In this document: positions 8,514-16,665 of the stretch, piece by piece
How the letters are laid out: each line of letters starts with the position of its first letter
Position numbering within the stretch: position 1 is the stretch's first letter
Origin: Mangrovibacter plantisponsor
GTDB taxonomy: Bacteria; Pseudomonadota; Gammaproteobacteria; Enterobacterales; Enterobacteriaceae
NCBI RefSeq assembly: GCF_003182475.1
Contig: NZ_QGTS01000002.1
Coordinates: 62,001 to 126,000, forward strand
DNA: 64,000 nt
Direction: 5' to 3'
Program-made: the position numbers and the translations under genes
Notes under the pieces: generated by a model
Told to the model about the DNA's origin: nothing
Database searches by the model: none
What the model saw: the letters and a program-made list of their open reading frames with translations, nothing else

Positions 8514-9698
8514 ATGTATGTACAACTTTATAAAAACAAAGAAAATAAAGAACGCGTAATTGCTGGCGCAGGCTCGAAAAAAGGTATTACATTAGTGGAT
8601 AACCGCTCAAATTTATTGGCGCGGGAGTTACGGGCTAATGGTGGAAACAACACTCCGTCTAATCAACAACATGTGCAAAGAAAAGTAATCAGAACAATCG
8701 GTAGTCAACCAATTCAGTTGAAGTTAAATGGTCAGATGGCTTTTGAATTGTTTATGATTCACCAAAAATATGGGATGGTGAACTTTGAGCTGCATAGGAC
8801 TCTCTGCCATAAACATGAAAATCTTAAAGATGCTATTGATGAGCTGGTAGCGTTAAAAGGGCCCTATCCTGGAATGGCGCCTAAAGGATTCAAACCAGTC
8901 TTTATGTCTGATGATGGTGTAACGCCATTGCCTAATAGTAGTGTGGGCGTTGAGGAGTCTCATGAACATGAGAAAAAAACTGATCATAAGGAGCCACAAA
9001 ATAAATGCTTCGCTCAATTCAATACATTGATCACTCAGCATGGATTACCCAGAACAAGTCGATTATTACTCAAGTTAAAAGAGTATGAAGAAGACAGAAA
9101 ACAATTCAAAAATATTAAAGCACTCATTGCTGCCTTGAGCAAAGATGGCGTTCCAACAGATTCATTGAGAGATCAGAGTGAGGAAGTTTTTACCGCCAGA
9201 AAAGGTGATTCGTCTTCTAATTTTGCAAATGCGATTATAATTGTTGATATGATAAATGGGCCAGTGATTAAAACAACGTTAAGCGGAAGTCGAAGAGTAG
9301 GTAATAGTATATATGCTTTTCCGGTAAGTGCGAGTAAAAGAATCTCAAAGGATATTGATCAGTCACAAAATGATAGTGAGGTTGGGCTGTTTCAGTCGAT
9401 TCATAATGAATTATTTGCAAATGAAGGGATGGCAAAAAAATTATCAAAATATAAGGCAAGAGTATATATCAGAATTATGAGTAATATGGGGCCATGTGAT
9501 GGGTGTAAAAGACGGTTGGAATTGCTAAAGGAAAAATTTATCGAAATATTAAAATATAACGGACTTGTTGTTGATGTTCATTACGCTTCTCCCCCAGGGA
9601 AAGCTGCGAACAGGGTTAATAGTACATATGGGTGGAAGGAAGATGATATATGTAAATCTGGGATGAGAGAAGGGCTTTATGCCCACACTGATGCTTAA
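8514..9698 (+). CDS. Putative eCIS effector with C-terminal deaminase-fold toxin domain
   Basis: The protein has 394 residues from ATG 8514, which has AGGTGA five bases upstream; in-frame TTG 8472 and ATG 8484 are worse placed. Residues 1-70 are basic and Gln/Asn-rich with QRK and QPIQ motifs like those beside DUF4157 in eCIS cargo proteins. Residues 71-220 are helical and unassigned. Residues 240-394 look like the cytidine-deaminase superfamily: strand IIIVDM, zinc-ligand His and catalytic Glu in SIHNEL (His297, Glu299), strand VYIRIMSN, then GPCDGC with zinc-ligand Cys328 and Cys331, a long helix and the strand VVDVHY. Such toxins deaminate cytosine or adenine in DNA, RNA or nucleotides. 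No immunity gene is visible next to it. The gene is clearly more AT-rich than its neighbours, suggesting cargo exchange. Family assignment rests on motifs only. Confidence 0.7.
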   Translation: MYVQLYKNKENKERVIAGAGSKKGITLVDNRSNLLARELRANGGNNTPSNQQHVQRKVIRTIGSQPIQLKLNGQMAFELFMIHQKYGMVNFELHRTLCHKHENLKDAIDELVALKGPYPGMAPKGFKPVFMSDDGVTPLPNSSVGVEESHEHEKKTDHKEPQNKCFAQFNTLITQHGLPRTSRLLLKLKEYEEDRKQFKNIKALIAALSKDGVPTDSLRDQSEEVFTARKGDSSSNFANAIIIVDMINGPVIKTTLSGSRRVGNSIYAFPVSASKRISKDIDQSQNDSEVGLFQSIHNELFANEGMAKKLSKYKARVYIRIMSNMGPCDGCKRRLELLKEKFIEILKYNGLVVDVHYASPPGKAANRVNSTYGWKEDDICKSGMREGLYAHTDA

Positions 9699-9754
9699 CA
9701 AAAAACCGCTGAAAATGGAAAAATTGCCCAGATGATTATTCTAAGTGTACGTAT

Positions 9755-9788
9755 GGTGCTGTTCAGTACCAGAAAACTGAACAGCACC
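9755..9788. terminator. Strong hairpin between the converging eCIS transcription units
   Basis: GGTGCTGTTCAGT (9755-9767) pairs perfectly with ACTGAACAGCACC (9776-9788) around an eight-base loop. It lies between the stop of the effector gene (9698) and the stop of the leftward operon (9806). U-tracts are weak on both sides, so efficiency is uncertain, but the position suits a two-way terminator. Confidence 0.6.
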
Positions 9789-9805
9789 TATCGTGACCAA
9801 AAAAA

Positions 9806-12508
9806 CTAAGGCTTATCCCCCTCTTTCCGTACCATCCGCACCGCGAATAATATCCAGCCAATCACCACAATAGAAACTAACATAATTGGCCCCTGGTAAT
9901 TTTGGAATGCCGGGTCGGCCACGAATACCAGCATTAACCCACTGATAGATATTGATGTCAGTGCAACAAATGGCACGCGGCTCAGGTGTTTCCTCAGTGG
10001 GAAACACCAAATACAGGCAACCAGGAAACCCAGAATAAACATAAACGACACAAATAAACCTGCCCGCAGCTCCAGGCGATAAATACAAAACCAGTTTAAC
10101 AGGCTGTTAATGCCATTGAGCAGTTGGTTAATGGGTTTCGGGTATTGTTTGGCCGCCGGGAAGAAGGTTTTTTCAATCAGTTTCTCATTGGTTTCGCTTA
10201 ATGGCAGTGGCCAGTAAGCTGCGCCCAGGAAGCTCCAGCTTGAAAGATTAACCAGCTGAGTCAGCTCTGGTGTTTGGTTGCGGTTATCTTCAGTTATCAA
10301 CATCGGAACCAGCCGTTTATAAACCTGCTGAACTTCTGACTGGTTTTTCTGGTCACTCAACCAGCGCTGCAGTTCCTTGATTTGCTTTATCCCATTGTAA
10401 GCGTCGTCACTGGTTACCGGTGAACCCGGCCTGGCAATCAGGAGATTGGTCAGTTGTGATAAGGTATCGATGTTTTGAAAGCTGTAAAAACCATTATTTG
10501 ATGCCACCATATCACTAATGGGAACAACAATATTTAAATAATATTCATCGCTGCTTTGGGCGGGGCCATCTAAGTCACTGGCGACAGATTTAGGCTGGTA
10601 ACTCTGGCGTAACGCAATCTTAAGCTTATTCATGAACGAAAAGAAGGCCTGCTGGCTTTCCGGAGTGTTTAACACAGAAAGGTCGATATCCAAAGTTATA
10701 CCATCTGCCATAGCAGGAACAGATTCGGCGCCAAAACTTATCCAGGGTTGTACATTATTAATTAAATATTTATCCATTGGGGTGGTGACGGATTCGACCA
10801 GTCGTTTCACCATGTCATCCGTAAACAGCCCGGTCAGTTGTTTAGTGGACAGGTTCCGTGGCGTGGTCACCACCAGGTCGAGTTTAGTGCGATAGCGGTG
10901 GGACGTCTGAATAAATTGACTAAACCTCGGGTCGGCTAACCAGTTTTGTGGCAAAACTAACGTGTTGCCATTCAATTCAGGTTTCATCACTGCACCAATA
11001 TAACCAATGCGGTCTAACCGGCTGAAATCAAGAGTTTGCCCTTTACCTAAATGTTGCCAGTACGGGTAAAAACCGTAAAAGGTACCCACGTTAAATACCG
11101 ACCGGACACTGTCCTGGCAATCGCAGTCCGGGGGAGCCACCCACTGCACAGGAACTGCATGAACAGGGCTAAGGCCGGTTTTCCTTGCCAGGGTAAAGAC
11201 GCCTTTATCCTGCAAAATAGCAGGTGAGATACCAGATTCTTTTACTGCCATTTGCATTAAGTAAAGGCTGGGGAAGACTTCATCCTGCAGTGGTGCCAGT
11301 GCTTTTAATTCATCTTTAGATAATGTGGTAATACCTGCCTGTTTAATGGTTTTACTGAGCTCATCCGCATTGACCTGCCACACTAACTGTTGCGCTGTTG
11401 TTTCGGTATTACTTTGCGTGCTGGTTTCCACCACCTGATTTGATGTATTAGGTGTGGTGCTGTCCTGGTTATCTGGACTGGTCTGGCTGTTATCTGTATT
11501 TACACTATCTGGATTACTGGCAGCGTTGTTTTCACTGGTGTTCTTATTATCTGTACTGGCACCCGTAGTCCCGGCGTTGGTGTCATTATTGCCGGTGCTG
11601 GCATCATTATTAACACTGCTCGTAATTTGGCTGGTGCTGGTACTGGTTGTTGCCGTGGTACTGGGTTGATGGATCTCTATGGTGTAAGAATCAATTAAGT
11701 TATCGAGATTCAGTTGTGGGGTGATGGGAATATTCAGCTGAGTAAATAACCCGCTGAGTTGATTATAAAGCTGGCTGCGCTGGTCAAACTGTTGCTTTTC
11801 TAATTTTGCAAATTCTTCCAGCACGGTCTGGCGTAACGCCAGGCTGGCAAAATCATTTTCTGTCAGTTGATAATAATAGGCTTCGGTATCACTGTCTGGT
11901 CTGTCCGTACCCGGTGAAGTTGCGGGGGTGGATGTCCCGCTGCCGTTATCGGTGTTTGATGTGCTCAGTGAGAGCCTTTTTACTATTTCGGCAGATGTTA
12001 AATGGAGCAGCTCCGGCGGTTTTATTGCCGTGCGCCATGTTGGGAATAACGTATTTAGTTGGGCTGCACGGCTTAAGTCAATCAGCAATGATTCAATAAA
12101 ATACTGGTGCTGGTTGGTAGATGAAGCAGGCGCGCTGAACGCAAATTCACCACAGAAATAATCCAGCCAGTAGCGGGTTGTAGGGCCAACAATGCCATCA
12201 GTGAGCGGCCTGCTGTTCTTTTTCAGTTGCGCCTGAAAGTCCTCATTATTTTGATAAAGCGACGCAAGCTGGGTTTGGATCACTCTTCCCAGGTAGCGGT
12301 CGTCACTCGGTGTTAACTGCTGGCTACATGTTTTATATGCCTTTATCGGCTCGAGCAGGTTGCTTTGGGCGGAGTAACCGGGCATGGGGAGGCCACCGGG
12401 CAGCCCGACATACAACCCGAAGCACAATAACCAGAAAGGAACACGCCTGGAGAACTGTTGTACCGGTTTACGAATAAGTGATAACAGACTGAATTCAGGG
12501 TTTATCAT
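9806..12508 (-). CDS. Membrane-anchored protein with peptidoglycan-binding-like and GH18-like domains, eCIS operon
   Basis: The protein has 900 residues. A signal-like hydrophobic segment lies at 24-40. Residues about 63-120 end in LTDGIVGPTTRYWLDYFC, like peptidoglycan-binding repeats. A Ser/Thr/Asn-rich linker spans 282-372. Residues about 473-670 resemble a glycoside hydrolase 18 barrel (GTFYGFYPYW, LDRIGYIGAVM, then ADGITLDIDLS at 601-611). The GH18 catalytic pattern DGxxxDxDxE is present except that its final Glu is Leu610, so hydrolysis by the normal mechanism is not expected. Three C-terminal membrane helices lie at about 816-836, 846-864 and 874-892. ATG 12508 is chosen over 12529 because TAAGGA, overlapping the previous stop, sits eight bases before it. 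As last gene of the structural operon it may anchor or release particles at the envelope (inference). Confidence 0.65.
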   Translation of the reverse strand: MINPEFSLLSLIRKPVQQFSRRVPFWLLCFGLYVGLPGGLPMPGYSAQSNLLEPIKAYKTCSQQLTPSDDRYLGRVIQTQLASLYQNNEDFQAQLKKNSRPLTDGIVGPTTRYWLDYFCGEFAFSAPASSTNQHQYFIESLLIDLSRAAQLNTLFPTWRTAIKPPELLHLTSAEIVKRLSLSTSNTDNGSGTSTPATSPGTDRPDSDTEAYYYQLTENDFASLALRQTVLEEFAKLEKQQFDQRSQLYNQLSGLFTQLNIPITPQLNLDNLIDSYTIEIHQPSTTATTSTSTSQITSSVNNDASTGNNDTNAGTTGASTDNKNTSENNAASNPDSVNTDNSQTSPDNQDSTTPNTSNQVVETSTQSNTETTAQQLVWQVNADELSKTIKQAGITTLSKDELKALAPLQDEVFPSLYLMQMAVKESGISPAILQDKGVFTLARKTGLSPVHAVPVQWVAPPDCDCQDSVRSVFNVGTFYGFYPYWQHLGKGQTLDFSRLDRIGYIGAVMKPELNGNTLVLPQNWLADPRFSQFIQTSHRYRTKLDLVVTTPRNLSTKQLTGLFTDDMVKRLVESVTTPMDKYLINNVQPWISFGAESVPAMADGITLDIDLSVLNTPESQQAFFSFMNKLKIALRQSYQPKSVASDLDGPAQSSDEYYLNIVVPISDMVASNNGFYSFQNIDTLSQLTNLLIARPGSPVTSDDAYNGIKQIKELQRWLSDQKNQSEVQQVYKRLVPMLITEDNRNQTPELTQLVNLSSWSFLGAAYWPLPLSETNEKLIEKTFFPAAKQYPKPINQLLNGINSLLNWFCIYRLELRAGLFVSFMFILGFLVACIWCFPLRKHLSRVPFVALTSISISGLMLVFVADPAFQNYQGPIMLVSIVVIGWILFAVRMVRKEGDKP

Positions 12509-12519
12509 TGTTTTCGTCC

Positions 12520-15500
12520 TTAACGCCATGAAACAAACAGAGGTTTGTTCATCCAGGGGTATTTAATGGTCTGAAAACGCCAGGGCAGGTGGTCGAGCAG
12601 CATGTCGAACGTGCCTGGTATGATATTCAGTTGCCAGTGTTTGGGGGTGAAAGTGAGCAGGCCTTCACGTTGAATAAAGGTGGATTGCAACCCACTTATC
12701 GAGGTGTTTCCTAAAGCTTTCCAGTGGGCAATGATGGCGGTGAGCAAGCCGTCGATCACGGTTTCAGCCCCATCCGGTAAAGGGACTTGTTGCGGTACAG
12801 GCCAGGAAGGCGCAATACCACACAAAACTTTATTCAGCAGTAACTGGTATTCAGGCGCGCTGTTGGTATGGTTTGCCATCCATTGCAGGCAGAACAGCCC
12901 CTGGTATTGGGCCTGCATATCAACAAATTTATTCCCGTCAGTAAGCGCTAAGCGCTGAAATAAAATCGGGATCCAGGTTGATGCAATCACTAACCCCGCA
13001 TTGTGTATGGTAACCGGCTCCAGGCTCGCCTGTGCGTCTTCCTGCGGCTTTTCCCAGGGAAGGCCCGGGCTTACTTCCTTCACCTCGTTGCCGGGTATTT
13101 CCAGAGAATCAACCAGCTGTTTTATCTCAGGTTGCTGGTGATTTAATTGTGCCAGAAAAGGGCGTGTTTCTGGTTGGTGCGGCTCACTCTGGTGCGCAAT
13201 TTGCGTTAATGCCTTTCGTAAAGATGCAGACGATACCAACGGCAATAAACGCTCAACCAGAACAGCAACGTTGGGGCCCGGTGATGCTTTCCCCTGTGCC
13301 GTGTGAGCGAGCCATAATTGGTTTAACTCGCTGAGTAAGTGGTTCATTAATGCGCTGCCGGACAATGCAACACCTTTAAACCACAACTGGCGATAAAGCG
13401 TTTGCCAGAACAGCCGTTCTCCCTGTTTGGGGGATTCAAAAAGTTGGCCAAATGCATGGCGTAGCGCCAGTAATGAGAGCGTGGTACTGGTTACCGTGGG
13501 TAACAACAGCGCCTGGTGTGTTTCAGGTGACAACGCATCAAGCCAGCGTTGAAGCGCACGCGGGTTGGTAAGCATGCGCTGTAACCAGGGTATTAAAGGC
13601 TGCTGCCGTGCAGCAGCAGACGCCAGGCAGGCCAGCAAAGCCTGTTCAGGAACTGCCGCTTTACCATCCAGCCACTGTTGTAGCTTATCCAAAATGTCTT
13701 GTTCGGGAGCAATGCTGTATAACCAGCGCCGGCGTTCAACCAGGCCATGATGAATGTCATTGCTGCTGAGCACGCACTGTACCAGGTGGTGATAATGCGC
13801 CAGGTCTTGTGATGTCTTGTATTTGTTTATCTGGTGCCATAACCGTTGCAACCATTGCTCTGGTGTTGTGGGGCTGTCGGTACTCAACAGCAGTTGATAA
13901 AACCAGTGGGGGGCCAGTTTAAATTCATGAACGATGGACAGCAGCAAAGGCAGCAGAACAATGACACGCTCACTTAACTGGGGTTGCATGAGGCTTACCA
14001 TGCGCGCCAGCTGTGCTGTATTCCAGGTTTGCAATTGTGTTGCCAGCCCAGTGGCGTTAATGGCGGCATAGTGTTGTAACAGGGTTTTTTGTTGCTCACT
14101 TAATACCGTTTGAGTGGCAGCCTGAATCTCACCAAGCAACTGGGGGGCAGTTGCAGAAGGGGGCTTGTGATGAGTGGTAAGCGCAATCAACTGTTGGCGC
14201 CACAAGAAACCACTACCACTCAGGTGCAGCCATTGTTGAATTAATACCTCAGCATTAATTTGGTAACGGGTTGCAAGCTGCTCAGTGATGCTGAGTAAAA
14301 ATTGGTACTGATTAAATTCACTGCCGCGGCGGCTAATTAAATAATGTAGCGTTAACTCCCATAGTGCGTTGCGGGCATTGGTTGAGCCAGCCTGGCCTGA
14401 CGCCAGATGAACGGCAGTGCCTATTGTTTGGCTCTCATCAATAAGCCTGCGCACTGCCCCGGTGGCACGCGGGTTGAGGAGGGCGGTAATGGTGAATAAG
14501 GCTGAATCAGCAAAATGAGTGACCCAGTGTTTCAACAATGGCAGGGAGCGCCCTTGCTGGCGAATAATCTGCGGCAGGTGCTGGCCATAATCATGCCGCC
14601 ACTGGTCAATACGGCTACCCGACAAGGGTTGCCCGCTTTGTTGCAGCGTAGCGATGATGTCTTCAATTTCAGCCAGCTGTGTAACAGAGAGTGCACCTGG
14701 CCACACTGATGTGTACGGCTGAGAAAGCAGGGGAAGGGAATACTCGCCACTGTTATCTGTTGTTTGCGGGTGCGCTGCCACAGCAAGCTCTTCCAGGGCG
14801 CTGCGCATTGTGGTACCCGGCAGAAAGAAATCACCGGCAGTGGCGGTGTTTGCCAGCATTGCATCTAACAGGCTGGTATAAGAAGCATTCAGCCGGGCTG
14901 CCAACCGCTGTATTACGTACTGGAGATAACTCTTGTGGTTAAACGCGCCACCTTTGTCCACAATAAGAAACGCGAAGGTATAGCGCCATAAACGAACATC
15001 TGCAGCACGCTCTGGCGCGGCGGTTGGTTTACTCACCGCCAACAGGCGTTTTTCCACGACCAGAATGCGTATCGCCAGAGTTGCAAGGGGATCCAGCACG
15101 TCCACTAACGCCAGTAAGATTTTATCCGGGTACGTTTCAGACCAGTGGCGGCGCACATTATCAAGTTGGCCGCACCAGCGTAGTAAGGCGGCAAATGCCT
15201 GCGAATTACCTGGCCAAAATTGCATAAGTTGGTTTTCAGTACCTGAGCAGAGTGCAACCACCAGTTCGTTTATATGGTGCAACTGGTCAGCGGGTATTGG
15301 CGGGTTTGCGTGCTCAGTGGCGGTCTCATTAAACCCGGCAATGGGCAAAACCGCTTCGGCGGGTTCCGGCGTTTTTAACATGCTTTGGGAAGTAATCGTC
15401 GGCTGAATGGTCAGGAGTAAATCCAGTAATTGCCCTTGCAGTGTGCTGCCTGTGGTGGTGTTGTTTATTGCAGCAATCAACGACGCCAGCAGGGTGTCTG

Positions 15501-16665
15501 CGGTTTGATTTTGTCTGTTTGCCATATGAATAATCAGCCCGGACATATAGCTTTGGCGATTGAATGCACTGCCACGGTCAACCAGCAGGTAGTGCAGCGT
15601 AAAAAGCCACACCTGCTGGTGAATTTGTGATGGGGGTAATGTGGCAATGGGCTCATCTGAGTCTGTTGCCTGCGTTACCGTGGGCAGTGCCTGCCTGCCT
15701 GCGGGCTGGTTTGTTTGCTTCCACAAATCAGGCGTTCGCAATATTGCGGCCAGAAATGGGTATTCTTGCGGTGTCAGCACACTAAGCAGCAGCAGGCGCT
15801 CGGTTTCATTCAAATCGCGCACCAGGTTGCCGGGCAGTTGGCTGTCTGTGTGGCGTTGCCAGAGGGCGTTAATCAGTTGTGGGGCAAACTGGCGAATAAT
15901 TTTTGCCCAGTGGGGGCGAAGAGGCGCTAAATTGTGCTGTGCTAATAACCGGATAAATTGAGCGTACCAGGCCTGCGCCAGGCGAGTGTGTAATTCACCT
16001 GACTGGCTTTTGGGGTGTGTTAATAAAAGCGTCATTACTTCCCACTGATACGCAGTGGTTAACGACGCAAATAAGGCTGCAATGCAGGCGTCGGAAAATT
16101 GCAGTACCACCCGGCGTAATATCTGTTCAGGCTGGGGCGTATTATTGAGTGCATGAATTAATTGTGCGATATGGCCCGTCAATTCATTAGCTAAACCAGG
16201 ATACTCCTGCGGCTGTTCACCCTGAGCTGTCCACGGCAGAATGCCTGTGGTGAGAAACTGCCAGAGTACACTCCAGCGCTGTTGCTGCTGGCTTAACACC
16301 ACCATCTTATTGGGCTCACGGTGAGCCTGTTCATTTACGGCGTTGGCACCAGTGACCCATGGCCCGGAGTGAAGCTGTGTGGCTGTTTGCAACAGATCAC
16401 GCAGCTTTTCTTGCAGCACATATTTGAGTTTTTCTGGCGCCTGTGTGTAAAACGTTGTTGAGTTAAATTCACCGAGGTCGAGTGTTAATGTGTCGATAAC
16501 CAGGGTTTGGTGCTCAGGGCACATATCGTCGAAGGTAGTTTCCATTACTGGAAGTAATTGTTGAGTGACCCACTGAGCGGCGCGCAACTCAAAAGTCTCC
16601 GCATCAGAAAATTCAGTGAAGTCGAATTCGATACTGGCCTGGTTAATCTTGTGTAATTGGTTCAT
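12520..16665 (-). CDS. Contractile injection system tape measure family protein
   Basis: The protein has 1381 residues. The N-terminus (INQASIEFDFTEFSDAETFELRAAQW, then LVIDTLTLDLGEF) and the motif VLWQFLTTGILPW (about 133-145) are the marks of the large eCIS protein annotated as CIS tape measure protein. In such particles it sits in the tube lumen and sets tail length. Three internal copies of a motif (W....LHYLLVDRGSAFN-like) start at about residues 353, 560 and 769, a period of 207-209 residues; the rest is rich in Leu, Gln and His. It overlaps the preceding gene by ATGA (start 16665, previous stop 16662), so the two are translationally coupled. The sequence looks more like helical repeats than a coiled-coil phage tape measure, so the length-ruler role is from family annotation. 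Confidence 0.8.
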   Translation of the reverse strand: MNQLHKINQASIEFDFTEFSDAETFELRAAQWVTQQLLPVMETTFDDMCPEHQTLVIDTLTLDLGEFNSTTFYTQAPEKLKYVLQEKLRDLLQTATQLHSGPWVTGANAVNEQAHREPNKMVVLSQQQQRWSVLWQFLTTGILPWTAQGEQPQEYPGLANELTGHIAQLIHALNNTPQPEQILRRVVLQFSDACIAALFASLTTAYQWEVMTLLLTHPKSQSGELHTRLAQAWYAQFIRLLAQHNLAPLRPHWAKIIRQFAPQLINALWQRHTDSQLPGNLVRDLNETERLLLLSVLTPQEYPFLAAILRTPDLWKQTNQPAGRQALPTVTQATDSDEPIATLPPSQIHQQVWLFTLHYLLVDRGSAFNRQSYMSGLIIHMANRQNQTADTLLASLIAAINNTTTGSTLQGQLLDLLLTIQPTITSQSMLKTPEPAEAVLPIAGFNETATEHANPPIPADQLHHINELVVALCSGTENQLMQFWPGNSQAFAALLRWCGQLDNVRRHWSETYPDKILLALVDVLDPLATLAIRILVVEKRLLAVSKPTAAPERAADVRLWRYTFAFLIVDKGGAFNHKSYLQYVIQRLAARLNASYTSLLDAMLANTATAGDFFLPGTTMRSALEELAVAAHPQTTDNSGEYSLPLLSQPYTSVWPGALSVTQLAEIEDIIATLQQSGQPLSGSRIDQWRHDYGQHLPQIIRQQGRSLPLLKHWVTHFADSALFTITALLNPRATGAVRRLIDESQTIGTAVHLASGQAGSTNARNALWELTLHYLISRRGSEFNQYQFLLSITEQLATRYQINAEVLIQQWLHLSGSGFLWRQQLIALTTHHKPPSATAPQLLGEIQAATQTVLSEQQKTLLQHYAAINATGLATQLQTWNTAQLARMVSLMQPQLSERVIVLLPLLLSIVHEFKLAPHWFYQLLLSTDSPTTPEQWLQRLWHQINKYKTSQDLAHYHHLVQCVLSSNDIHHGLVERRRWLYSIAPEQDILDKLQQWLDGKAAVPEQALLACLASAAARQQPLIPWLQRMLTNPRALQRWLDALSPETHQALLLPTVTSTTLSLLALRHAFGQLFESPKQGERLFWQTLYRQLWFKGVALSGSALMNHLLSELNQLWLAHTAQGKASPGPNVAVLVERLLPLVSSASLRKALTQIAHQSEPHQPETRPFLAQLNHQQPEIKQLVDSLEIPGNEVKEVSPGLPWEKPQEDAQASLEPVTIHNAGLVIASTWIPILFQRLALTDGNKFVDMQAQYQGLFCLQWMANHTNSAPEYQLLLNKVLCGIAPSWPVPQQVPLPDGAETVIDGLLTAIIAHWKALGNTSISGLQSTFIQREGLLTFTPKHWQLNIIPGTFDMLLDHLPWRFQTIKYPWMNKPLFVSWR

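Noticed and set aside
11454-11669. Leu/Val/Ser-rich 71-codon frame opposite the GH18-like gene
   Set aside because: It is the antisense of the Ser/Thr/Asn-rich low-complexity linker, which gives a false hydrophobic frame.
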